Source of the DNA: Luscinia megarhynchos
Taxonomy: Eukaryota > Chordata > Aves > Passeriformes > Turdidae
DNA length: 64,000 nt
Assembly (NCBI GenBank): GCA_034336665.1
Contig: CM067570.1
Location: 19,854,502 to 19,918,501, forward strand
Reading direction: 5' to 3'
In this document: positions 22,814 through 32,573 of the stretch, piece after piece
Layout: every line of letters begins with the position of its first letter
Numbering within the stretch: position 1 is the stretch's first letter
The notes under the pieces: model-generated
What the model was told of the DNA's origin: nothing
Database searches by the model: none
What the model saw: only the letters and a program-made list of their open reading frames with translations
Made by a program: the position numbers and the translations under genes

Positions 22814-24215
22814 TTATATATACGTTTTCCCCTAACGCAAGCACTATCGGCCCCAAAAAGAATTAAAATTATCACGGGAAAAAAAAAAAAAAATAAACTA
22901 AATGAAATAAAAGGAAAGGGGGAAAAAAAGAGAGGGGAAGAGAGAGAGAATTTTTAAAAATCACAAAAGAAACCAAGCAAACAAACAAACAGGAGGTCTC
23001 TTGCCCATCCAGCCATTAGGACGCTGCACGGTAGCTCGGTGCAGGAGAGCACAGATGTGATGCGGGCCGGTTCCCACCGCTGACAGCTGACGGAGCGGCC
23101 CCGAGCACGGCACAACAGCCTGGGAGCAGAGCGAGCGCCGGCCGCGGCTTTGTGGGACAATCAGAAAAAGATGTCTGGGGGGCGGGGAAGCCCTCTCCTC
23201 TGTCCTGTCTGTCTGTCTGTGTCTGTTGAAATGTAGGTCATTTATTTACTACCCCGATCTGACGGTCTCTTCAATTGCAAGGGGGAACGAGCCTGTACAA
23301 TTTACCAGAGCTTCTTTCCCGCGACATTTTCTGTATCTTTCACTATCCATCTGTATATTTTTTGTTGTTGTTAAAAGGGGAAGACAGGGGGTTTATTTAT
23401 TGATTTAAATTACCACTATGAGAGTGCTAGAATCAAACTCAGCTTGCTGAGTGTACTGCTTGGACGCACAGTTTAAACAAAACCACAGACGGTCCGTCGT
23501 CCCGTTCGCCCCCCTCCACCCCGAATAAATCACCACGAGGGAAGGATGCGATTTTAACTTTTACAATAACTTTTATACTTCGTTGGTGTGGAGAGTTTTG
23601 GTCCGAATGATTTGCATTTCTCGCGTCTTTAACAAAGGAAATAAATGCACATTGTTTGGTACTCTGAAGTGGAATCGCAGCAGCTGCCGGCGCTTTGCTG
23701 AGGTGAAGCAAGGCGCAGAGGACGGAACGAGGGCCCGGAGGGCGGCGGGGGGGACCCACCGGGAGGGCGGGCGGGCGGGCACACCCGTACAGTCCCGGCG
23801 CGGCCTCCCCGCGCAAAGCCGGCCCGAAGTCGAAATGCACAAACCGACGTGCAGGAGCTACTCGCTGTACATATTTTATTCTTAATTATTATTATTATTG
23901 TTCTGTAAACATGTTGCACAAATTTAGCCTTTTTTTAATTATTATTATTATTATTATTATTATTTCCGTTCTGGTTCGTGTGGCTGTAAAACATGATGCT
24001 TTGTGTACTGAGATCTTGACATTTTACTTGTGAAATTCGGAAAATGTGATAAACTGAGCTCGGCTGTGTTTAGTGTTCTATATGTCAAAGTTTAGTTTTA
24101 TATTGAGAATGTTAACTTATTGCTTTGTATCTGGGGGAGGAAATGGAAAAAAACCCACACAAATCTTTGTACATAAGTTATAAAGTTTCTTTGAGACAGT
24201 AAAATTATGGTTTGA
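22814..24215 (+). other. DLX1: DLX1 3' UTR (probable)
   Basis: About 1.4 kb of non-coding sequence after the stop. AATAAA occurs at 22892-22897, 22906-22911 and 23524-23529. AT-rich sequence resembling the end of vertebrate DLX1 mRNAs runs to about 24200, where only the variant TATAAA (24179-24184) is seen, so more than one 3' end is possible. The UTR also holds an (ATT)n repeat and a G-run cluster near 23740-23780. Confidence 0.6.
23937..23964. repeat. (ATT)n microsatellite
   Basis: About nine ATT units within the probable DLX1 3' UTR. Confidence 0.9.
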
Positions 24216-24239
24216 AAAAAGAGACACGCATGCTCCATG

Positions 24240-25050
24240 TCTCGTAGTGCGGCCGGGAGCGGGGTCCGGGCCAGGCTCCGCGCTCCGCGGCGGGACGGCG
24301 GTGGCCGTAACCGGGAGGCGAGACGGAGGAGCGAGGCGACCCGGACAGGGCAGCCTGTCCCCGTGCGCCCGGCCGGGCCCAGTTAGGCGGCGACAGCCCT
24401 CGCGATGGTCGCGGGACCCTCGGCGGAGAGGTCGCTCGGAGTCGGGGGGGAGCCGGGCCCAGCTGCTGGGATGGGAAGGGGATGTGGTCAGAGCCCCAGC
24501 CCCCGTCCCGACAGCCGAGCCGGCTGCCTACACGCGCATCCCACGGGAGGCGAAGCTGTGCCGGTGCCGCCGCGGTCAGCCCAGCCCCGGTCTGAGCCGT
24601 GCCCGCTCCCCGCAGCGCCGGGCGCAACCCGCGGCTATTGCTGGGGTGGGTAAAACGCTGCAGAGCGGAGGGAGTTCGCAGCGGCTGGGCTCGGCCGGCC
24701 GCCCGTGCCCGTCTCTGCGCGCAGGTTCCGCCAGGGACCGGCTGTGCAGCCCCGCGGGGCCGTGCTCACTCGCGGGAGACACGCGCAGTCCCCGGTGCGC
24801 GGCCGATGCGTGGCAGCGCTGCACACGCGGTGCGGCGGCCCGCGGGGTGCTGCACCCGCCATGGAAAACTCTCCGCAGCTCCGCATTGCCCGCGGTGCCA
24901 CGGCCCGAGCCCGGTCCCGAGCGGCCCGAAGTCCCGAGCGGAGCCGGAGGGCTCCCGTAGCGCCCCAGGACCCGCACAGCTCCCGCCGCGGCTCTGCCGG
25001 TCACCGAACGCCTTCGACCGGGCAGAAGCGGGGTGGCCAAGCAGCTCGGA
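24240..25050. promoter_or_regulatory. CpG-rich island just beyond DLX1
   Basis: GC-rich, CpG-dense DNA starting abruptly after the DLX1 3' end and stopping abruptly at the AT-rich block at about 25060. Open frames on both strands overlap and look like composition artefacts. It could be an antisense or enhancer-RNA promoter; this is inference. Confidence 0.5.
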
Positions 25051-25059
25051 GGGGTTTAA

Positions 25060-26110
25060 AGATATATTAACTTCTCCTAATTCAATAACGTCTTGCTAAC
25101 AGTTCAAATAGAGAAATTATCAGTTTTCTCTCAGCGAGGCGGTCTTGAGTTAGAGGCTATTATAATTGTACATTTGAAAATGTTAATCTCAATACAGGCC
25201 TAATTAATTCTGCCTTGTTGCTGACAAGTAGTTCATCAAATATCTGATTCGAAGATTTTCATAATGAGGATATTAATTAAACTATGAATAATCCAAAGGT
25301 GCTTATATTGAAACAATACCTCATTACAATGATTAAGCCCTGATTTCGAATATTATACCTTTACCAATTGTCACCCGGCAAACACAACCTTATGGATGAG
25401 TCCGTAAATGGCAAAATGTAATTTTGGGATATACTTTTCCTTGTTGGGGAAAAAAAAAATAGTGCCCCTCATTTTCAAACACTTCTGAAATAGGTTACAC
25501 ACAGCTTAATGATGATCAAAATGACTCTTTTCTGCAAAAAAAGACCCCAAAGTGCGCGTACAGCTGCAAACCCAAGAGGGTCAGCATCATTTCACTGTAT
25601 TCTCTTCTTGATTACAAGCCGAGCCCATCAAACACAACATAATTACAGTAATTTCAGGTTTATTTATTCTAATGCAGTTTCCCCATCTCTCTGGTAATTA
25701 TGAGCAATTTTTTCGCCCAGGGAATCTTTTTGCATTAACAAAAGAGATAACGCACTGAAAGCCAAATTTGCTGTGCATTGAGAAAAGCGAAGAAAAAAAA
25801 AATAAAATAGGTGCGAGCTGCCATCTCTGCAATTCTCCTATATTGGAGCTCTGCAAATTGCTTGCAGGTGTATGGAGCAGAGCTGTCAATAGGAAGGGGC
25901 TTCCAAATTAGCAAATGCACAATGTTGAAGTAATGAAGACAGACTTAGCAAAATTGCCAAACAACAGATACCTCTTTAATATCTTCCACCCAAAAAGAAA
26001 AAGGGGGAAAAAAATCCCCTTGGAGTGTCCCTGCGAACCCCCTTCAATAGCTGGGGATGTTGTACATGTGTCAATCTAATTGCAGAGCACAGAGCGGCCC
26101 CTGAAACTAG
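25060..26110. promoter_or_regulatory. Candidate DLX1/DLX2 intergenic enhancer (I12-type), DLX1-proximal
   Basis: AT-rich, repeat-free block full of homeodomain cores: TAATTA at 25201-25206, 25274-25279 (inside TTAATTAA 25273-25280), 25640-25645 and 25695-25700, plus many ATTA/CAAT motifs. Known biology: vertebrate Dlx bigene pairs keep two conserved intergenic enhancers (I12a, I12b) bound by DLX and proneural factors. Position, composition and motif content fit one of them. I cannot say which without alignment. Confidence 0.65.
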
Positions 26111-26149
26111 AAAAAAAATGAAATATCAGAGCCCAAGCCCGTTCGCATT

Positions 26150-26760
26150 CGGAATTCGCTCCCTTCGTTTGACAGAGGGGGATAAGAAATCCCCGCCGCC
26201 GCCCGCTCCGCTCTCCGCGCCACCGCCACTCTCATGCCAGTGAAAAAGTACCATGTGCCCCCCGCGCCGGCGCCTTTCCCCCCCGCCTCCCGGCTCGGGA
26301 CCGGGCAGTAATGCTCCCCTTCGCAAGGAACCGACAAACGCGCACCACGAAACCACCGCCAAAATCGAGCGCCCGCCGGCGCCGGCAGCCCCGGGCAGCG
26401 CGGCAGTCCCGGGCGGCGAGCTCCCCGCGCCGCTCTGCCCGCGCCGGGCTCCGGGCTCCGGGCTCCGGGCTCCGGGCTCGCTCTGCCCGCGGGACGCTCC
26501 GGCGCGGCGCGGCTCGGCTCGGCTGCGCACGGCATCCCCGTCTCCCGGCCCGCCGTCCCACTCCCTTCCTCGCCCCGGTGTCGCCGGCGGGAAGTTTTGC
26601 GGGGAGAGCGGGTCGGCGGAGCTGCCGCCGGTATTTCCCCCCTGTCCCGGCCCGCGCGGGGCATCCATCCGCGTCGCGCCCCGTGCACTCACCTACCCCC
26701 GCGAGAAAGGAGCCTGTGTCGCCACCCTTACCTTCCGCCTCAGTCCCTGAGGTTCTGGGC
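26150..26760. promoter_or_regulatory. CpG island between the two candidate enhancers
   Basis: CpG-dense block sharply bounded by AT-rich DNA on both sides. It holds a 7-bp tandem repeat (26446-26480). Overlapping open frames on both strands are not credible genes. It is a possible start site for an antisense transcript across DLX1, as known in mammals (Dlx1as); no direct evidence is seen. Confidence 0.5.
26446..26480. repeat. GGGCTCC heptamer x5
   Basis: Four perfect GGGCTCC units and a fifth ending in G, head to tail. Confidence 0.95.
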
Positions 26761-26876
26761 ACAAGTCTTTGCTTTACAACAAACCAAACGACCGAACGCG
26801 GCTTTTTGCTACGAAAGTTAGAAGAACGAGAGAGTGTGAGAGAGAGGGAGAGGATCGGGGAGGGAGAAAGAAAGCG

Positions 26877-26896
26877 AAAAAAAAAAAAAAAAAAAA
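26877..26896. repeat. Poly-A run (20 A) after purine-rich tract
   Basis: The A-run ends an almost pure purine stretch from about 26820. Confidence 0.85.
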
Positions 26897-26899
26897 GAA

Positions 26900-27610
26900 G
26901 TCGAGCACAATAATAATATCCTGAGAGTGCAAATGTGGATTGAGATCCCCCAGAGATGCACATGCCTCTGAGCGCAGCAGCCTTTTTGCAGCTCTGCTCT
27001 TGCAGAATATGACTGAAATTTTCTGCTATATAGCCTCTGTCTTTATAGCTGATGAAAAAAATTGCAGATTATTAGCATAAATGTTTACTCTTCATTACGC
27101 TGATGACATTGTGCACTCGAGATCTTGGTAATCTTTGGGAAAATTATGAGTAATTTTTAAAAATTTTAAAGCAGCAGCAGTTACCATGCAATTCAGGCTA
27201 ATTCTGCGTAGGCTCCGAACGGATATAATTATCGAGGAGTCAAGATGTTATGCTAAAAACTATGCATTGATATTCCCATTTATTATGTACATACAACTTT
27301 GACAATGTTGATGCTTGAAATAGCAGGAAATTGTCTTGCGCAAAAATTACAGTCCATATTAGGACATGTGAAATTGCGAAGAATTATATAGTAATTGCAG
27401 GCTTTCAGATGGGAGAGCCAGAATGCTCAAACTAGTGCAAATGTGGATAAAATTACAGATCAGAGCAAAAATTAGGGAAAAAAGGGGTCTGGGATTTTTC
27501 AAGTTGGCTATAGGATTCCGGAAGTGTCTAATGCCACATGATTGCTGCAGCTTTAGGGGAGACATTCATGCCTCAAATAACTCCTTTTGCCAGAGCCGCT
27601 TTAATTGAAT
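26900..27610. promoter_or_regulatory. Candidate DLX1/DLX2 intergenic enhancer (I12-type), DLX2-proximal
   Basis: The second AT-rich, repeat-free block. It contains TAATTA at 27226-27231, several ATTA cores and GATTA/TTATGC-type motifs, bounded by CpG islands. By position it would be the partner of the 25060-26110 block. Assignment to I12a or I12b is not possible by eye. Confidence 0.6.
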
Positions 27611-27639
27611 TTCTCGTGCTTTCTCCTTTTCACCGGGCA

Positions 27640-29060
27640 AATGAGTAAATTGCCTCCCCACGGTACAAGCCCGGCCGGCCCCGCCCGTGCTCCGGGGGGG
27701 CAGAGGGTGCCCCTCGGCCTGGCTGCTGCCGTGCCGCCCTCCCGGACCGGGCTGCTCGCGGAGCCATCGCTTACCCCGGCCGCCCCCCGGGACCGGCCCC
27801 GCTCCGCCGCCCCCCCGGCCCGGCCGGGCCCCGGGACCAGGCCCGGCGGGGGGCGGGAGGGGGAACCTCGGCGCTGGGCCGTGGGGTGGAGCCGTCCCAG
27901 CCCCCCCAGCAGCTCCCTCCGCCGCTCCGCAGCCCTTCCCGGAGTGCTGCGGGGCCAGGGCGTCTCTCGCCCCCCGCTTATCCCGCGACTTCGGCCGGCT
28001 CAGGGCGGCCGAACCCCGCGCAACTTGTGAGGGGGATCACGGTTCTCAGGTGTGCGTGCCCCGTCCTGTCGGACAGGAAAGGAGCAGAAGAAAACCGGTC
28101 ACAAACACACGCATTTCTATACGTATGCATCTGCGGAGCTGCTGTAACGCGCCTCTGCATCCGCCGGCCGCCGCCGGCCCCCGCACCGTGTGAGCCGCAT
28201 CTGGGATGCGAGCAGCGGGGGAAATACGGAGCCTGGGAGGACTCTGGAAGATACGGGGATGCTGAAGCACGAAAAACGCCATCGCATACACCAGGTGCGG
28301 ACAGCCCAGAGAGGACGGATACCAGCACACAGTATATAAACAGTAATAAATAAATTAGAAAATAGTAAATGACGGAAAGAAAGCACGAAGGCTCCCGTCC
28401 TGGATGTGGTGTACTCTGCTCCCCGACCGCTGATAGCGTTGGGCAGGTCCCTGTCTCAGGGACCCCACGCCGTTCTCGGCATCCTGCCCGACCCCACGGA
28501 GCCGAGGACCACCCTGCACCGCAGTGCTACATCGGACTGGAGACACTGGGCTAGGAGAGACCGGGGCGCAGACGTTTGAGGGGAACCTTTATTTAACTGC
28601 GTGAAGCGCCTGGGATAGCCATGGGGCGGAGGACGGGGAGGGAACGGGAACGGGAATCGTCTCCGTCCTGGACGTGGCCCGCGACCACGGCTTCCTCGTG
28701 CATCCCGGACAACCGATTTAGTAAAACTTGTCACCTGACAAAGTAGTGTATCCCACTTTTCCCCCCTCTCCGCCCCCGCGCCGTAGCTCGCGGAAACACC
28801 GCGCTGCTGAGAACTGAGCTCCTGCCGGGCCGCGGGGCCGTAGGGCTCTGCGGTGCTGCTCGCCACGCGTGCCGCCCCGCTCCGTGCTAGCCTCCCCAGC
28901 GCTTCACCGTCCGCCAACGGGGAAATTTCTTCTCCCCAGTCCGAGCGGGCGACGGAGGCCGCTGCCACCAGGTCTCCCCTCGGCCGGAGGGCGGGGGAAG
29001 GAGAGCAGAGATATGGGACGGGTCGGCCCCCTGTGTCTTGAGGCGGCTCTGGGCTCTCAT
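27640..29060. promoter_or_regulatory. CpG-rich intergenic DNA
   Basis: Two CpG-dense stretches (about 27650-28200 and 28400-29060) separated by a short AT-richer piece with AATAAA-like sequence near 28345. No protein-like frame is convincing. Confidence 0.45.
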
Positions 29061-29099
29061 CCCCGTCCTCGCCGCCGGGTCAGCGTGGCACTGGAGGGT

Positions 29100-29345
29100 A
29101 GCTGCCGCTTTCCCCTTTGTCTCTCCCACTCCCTCCTCTCGCTTTCTTTGCAACCGACCCTCATCTTCCAACATCCCCCCGTCATTCTCTGCTTTTCTTC
29201 ACTCCTCCTTCGACCCCCGCCTCCCCTTGCCCCCAAGCTTTCCCCAAGCTCTCACAAGCAATCTGCCCTGCCGCTTTCCCCCCTTCTTCCCCCTCCCTCT
29301 TTTCCCCCTTCTTTCCCCCCTCCTCCCGACGTGTCTCCTTGTGGG
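29100..29345. repeat. Polypyrimidine tract (C/T on plus strand)
   Basis: Extreme C/T skew, with a 54-base interval at 29274-29327 containing no purine. Such mirror-like tracts can form triplex or other non-B structures. Confidence 0.8.
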
Positions 29346-29609
29346 GCCGCCCCCCTCCGCCTTCCTCGGCCCCGCCCGGGTTCCTCATGGCAAGGCCTCT
29401 CGGAAGAGTCTCGGCCAGGCTGCGCATTCGCGACCCCGGGCAAGCTGGCCTGGGCCTTCATCTTGTCTGCAATAGGATCTTCAGCACGGTTCTCTCTCCC
29501 CATGCCTTCTCCAAGAATGGCGGGGTCCTCGTGATGATGAAAGCCAGAGATCCCTTCTTTCACCCGCTTTTGCTTCTTCCAGCAGCAATGTTTCCAAGGA
29601 TGCAGCCCG

Positions 29610-29960
29610 CAGGGGTTTGCCCCTCAGGGTTACACCTTGGAGGGAGCACAGCCGGGAGGTGGCATCCCGAGTGGGGCTGCCCCAAAGGGTGCGGCAAAGG
29701 TCATCAAAGTGAGGGTTCAGCTCAGAGGGTGCAGAGAGCGTTCGAGAGGGTTACATCCTGGAGGGGTCCAGCCCTCGAGAGATACATCCCATGAAGCTGC
29801 AGCTTGGAGAGTGTGCTGCCTGGGAAGAGATTCAGCCTGGAGGGATGCTGACCTTACGAGGTACATCCCAGAGGATTTCAGCTAGACAGGATGAAGCTGA
29901 AGGGCTGCCTCCCAGAGGTCCAGTCCTCAAGGGGCATATCCAGTCCGTGCCTCCAGCCCT
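29610..29960. repeat. Degenerate minisatellite-like array
   Basis: Imperfect units of roughly 28-30 bp recur, with the theme 'agggttacatcctggaggg' followed by 'tccagcc' or variants (for example near 29627, 29748, 29788, 29858). The copies are diverged, so unit boundaries and number are approximate. Confidence 0.55.
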
Positions 29961-30483
29961 TAAAGCACCACAGAGGGGCTCGGGGCAGCCACCAGCTCTG
30001 GCCCAAGCAAAGACCCTATGCAGGTTACCGGCCTGGGTGCTATTGCTGGAGGGGCAAGGCGAAATGCCTCAGGATCAGGGCTGGGCGTGAGGACCAGCTC
30101 CAGGACTACTACGAATCCTGGGAACGGTCCTGCCCCAAACCCCTCCGGACCGCCATGGGAAGCTGTGAGACGGCAGCAGTCTGTCCCGGGCGAAATGTCG
30201 CTGGCGCCAGCAGGCGGGAGAGGGGGAAGGGGGGGCAGCTCTGGGCTGCTGCAGGCAGCGCTGAGTGATTCATGGCCTCGCCGAGAAGACTGTCAGGGGC
30301 GAGATTTTATTGTAGACGGGAAAGAAGGGAAGGAGGGGGGAAATCGCAGGCTTGCGGCAATAGTTACAATGAGGAGGGGGTAGAGGGGACTCAGCTCTCC
30401 CTCCCAGCGAACACCCGAATCCGAAACGACACCCTCAACCTCCTCCATCCCCCAAAAACTCAGCGTGGGCACCATGGAAACAA

Positions 30484-31275
30484 TAATTTATTTAAATAAT
30501 CTCTGCTTATTGTAAAAGAAACATTAATGAGTGTATAAGTTTTCCATAATAAATAACCAAAAATACACTTTGTTTTGTTGTTTTTTTGTTTTTCCCACGA
30601 CGCTAGACATCAAACAGACCAGGGCCATGTCAGTGGCAAGGTTGCCAGCGGGGGAAGAGCAGAGGGGGGCGGAGAGAAGGGCTCGCTGCGGCTGGCGCCC
30701 GACCCAGGGAAGCCCCATCGGGGCAAGAAACCAGCCCGGAGGCAGCGCACGGGCCGGAGCACCGGCACCGCCGCCTGTGACCGGCTCCCGCCCCCGCCGG
30801 ACGGTTTCGTTCACGGCTAAAAGATACCTTAAACACGGGAGGCTTCTGTTTTAAATCTACATATAAAAATTATTTATCTTTTTTTTTATCTTTTTATTTT
30901 TTAATCCCCAACATGAATGTGAGGTTATCCGCAAAGGCACCTATCAAATTTAAAAAAATAAAAAGTAAAGTTAACCAGAGTTCTGCACCGGTGGTTTGAT
31001 GAAAATGCCGGGGAAGAGGAGGAAGGTGGACGGAGAGAAGAGAGGGAGGTGAGTACTTGCTCCGTGGTTGTTTTCATGGCGGAAGGGAGGACCCCACGGG
31101 GCCGAATGCACACGGGCCCCGCCGCCGGTGGCAACGGGGCGGGACGGGGCGCGGAGCGGTTCCTCTCCGCCGGGATGGCCGGGGCCGGAGCCAGGCTTCA
31201 CCAAAACACCAGTGCTGCACGTCGGTGCCCCGCGGCTGCCGGGGTGCGGCCCGCGGGCTTCAGTCTTTACAGCGC
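30484..31275 (-). other. DLX2: DLX2 3' UTR (probable)
   Basis: Non-coding sequence downstream of the DLX2 stop. Minus-strand AATAAA signals lie at 30893-30898 and 30487-30492, so the mRNA may end near 30.88 kb or 30.47 kb. The stretch is AT-rich at 30840-30990, with conserved-looking T/A runs. Confidence 0.5.
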
Positions 31276-31590
31276 CTAGAAGATGCTGCCGCTACCGTGG
31301 TGATGCGGGGGCTGCGCCGGCTGCGGGAGGGGAGCGGCCGCCGGCAGGTGCGCGGGGCCGGCGGGGCCCGGCGGGTACCACGAGTAACTACCGAGGAAGG
31401 CGGCGGCGGGGCTGGGGCTGGCGGTGCCGGCGCCGCCCCCGGTACGTGGGTGCGGAGCAAAGTCCCAGGCGGGGGGCGAGGAGGGAGACGGCGGAGAAGA
31501 ACTGCGGCGAGGAGGCGGCTCCGCTGGGATCTCCCCGCTTTTCCACATTTTCTTGAACTTGGAGCGGCGATTCTGAAACCAGATCTTTAC
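31276..31590 (-). CDS. DLX2: DLX2 exon 3 (recognition helix and C-terminus)
   Basis: Follows acceptor 'cccccgcag'-type sequence (minus strand). It encodes [20 protein letters not shown], then a Pro/Ala/Gly/Ser-rich tail with AWDFAPH and [11 protein letters not shown], ending HHHGSGSIF and TAG (31278-31276). Confidence 0.97.
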   Translation of the reverse strand, partial: VKIWFQNRRSKFKKMWKSGEIPAEPPPRRSSSPPSPSSPPAWDFAPHPRTGGGAGTASPSPAAAFLGSYSWYPPGPAGPAHLPAAAPLPQPAQPPHHHGSGSIF

Positions 31591-32573
31591 CTGCGGGGAA
31601 AGGGGCGTCAGGCGGCCGCTGCCTCCGCGGCGCCTTCCCGGCGCCCAGACCGCCCGCAGCGGGGCGGGGACGCGCAGCTTTCGCAGCCCCGAGCACCCCC
31701 GGCGCTGCCTCAGCGGCGCTGCCGCTTCGCCCGCACTCCCACCCCGGGCCGTCGAGGCGCCATGGGCCAGCCTTCCTCCCACGCTGGCACCGACTCCGCG
31801 GAGGGCGACAAGCCCCGGCGGGGCGGCAGGTGCCCGGGGGCCCCGCGGCGGGAGAGCCTTACCTGCGTCTGGGTGAGGCCGAGCGAGGCCGCCAGCTCCG
31901 CTCTCTCGGGCAAGGCGAGGTACTGGGTTTTCTGGAAGCGCCGCTGAAGAGCCGCCAGCTGGAAGCTGGAGTAGATGGTTCGGGGCTTCCGCACTTTCTT
32001 CGGCTTCCCGTTCACGATCCTGATCTCCGGCTCGCAGTCTTCCTTCTCTGCTGCGGCAGAAACGGCAACCCCAGTGAGGCGAGGCGCCCCCGCCACCCCG
32101 GGCCCCGCTCTCAGCTCGGCATCGCCGCCCGCCCCGTCGGGGCGACCCACCGGGAAAGAACGTTCTCCCGGCCCACCCCGTGTGCAGAGCCCCGACCGCC
32201 TCCTCGCCAGGCTCACCGAGCCGTCCCCCACGCGGGGCTCGGACGTACCGGAGTCGTTGTTGGCCGGAGAAGCCCGGCTGCCGTAGGGCCCGTAGGAGCC
32301 GTAGGCGCCCCCGTAACCCACGTCGTAGGCGGCCTTGGCAGAGTAGGGGGCGGTGCCGCCGCCCGCGTAGGGGTAGGAGCTCACGGGGCCGTAGGGCGGC
32401 CCGCCCGCTGCCCCGTGCTGCTGGTTGGTGTAGTAGCTGCTGTCGGTGGCCGTGGAGACGGGTAGCGTGGGGGATTCCTGCGGCTTGTGCAGGCCGCCGT
32501 GCTGGTGGTAGCTGCCGGCGGAGATCTGGCTGGTGTGCATGTCCGGCATCAGACTCTCCAGCACCCCCGTCAT
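31276..32573 (-). CDS. DLX2: Homeobox protein DLX2 (complete, three coding exons)
   Basis: Distal-less homeodomain factor working with DLX1 in ventral forebrain, branchial arches and teeth or limb buds. Minus-strand exons 32573-32249, 32047-31863 and 31590-31276 join to 274 codons plus TAG. Diagnostic segments are [36 protein letters not shown] with YYTNQQH, and [18 protein letters not shown]. The homeodomain is residues 127-186 with Gln50 in WFQNRR, and intron 2 cuts it between positions 44 and 45 as in DLX1. The protein is shorter than human DLX2 (about 328 aa): glycine/serine and histidine runs are missing and only HHH remains near the C-terminus. Intron 1 is 201 bp, in frame and stop-free, with a tandem acceptor. 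Confidence 0.97.
31591..31862 (-). other. DLX2: DLX2 intron 2
   Basis: 272-bp GC-rich intron, GTAAGG donor and CAG acceptor on the minus strand. Its length is not a multiple of three. Confidence 0.93.
31863..32047 (-). CDS. DLX2: DLX2 exon 2 (first part of homeodomain)
   Basis: 185 nt encoding residues 109-170: [38 protein letters not shown] and [20 protein letters not shown] to LTQTQ. The acceptor is GCAGCAG. The downstream AG (exon start 32047) gives the family-typical NNDS-EKED join; the upstream AG (32050) would add one alanine. Confidence 0.96.
32048..32248 (-). other. DLX2: DLX2 intron 1 (201 bp, in frame, stop-free)
   Basis: Donor GTACGT and tandem acceptor GCAGCAG. The length is exactly 67 codons and the frame of exon 1 runs through it into exon 2 without a stop, so retention would insert 67 residues before the homeodomain. 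Confidence 0.93.
32249..32573 (-). CDS. DLX2: DLX2 exon 1 coding part
   Basis: Residues 1-108 plus one base. It starts at ATG 32573-32571, with G at -3, giving MTGVLESL as in other DLX2 proteins. It includes the Distal-less N-terminal region through [20 protein letters not shown] to SPANNDS. Gly, Ala and Pro are enriched relative to mammalian DLX2. Confidence 0.96.

Noticed and set aside
24205..25099. Several 120-237-codon frames on both strands after DLX1
   Set aside because: Mutually overlapping, CpG-driven and without recognisable motifs.
28963..28976. Possible CTCF site (ccaccaggtctcc)
   Set aside because: The second half of the core diverges; weaker than the candidate at 33415.
31710..32573. 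287-codon unspliced DLX2 frame as a separate gene
   Set aside because: It is exon 1, in-frame intron 1, exon 2 and part of intron 2. It lacks the recognition helix, so it is not a functional homeodomain product as it stands.
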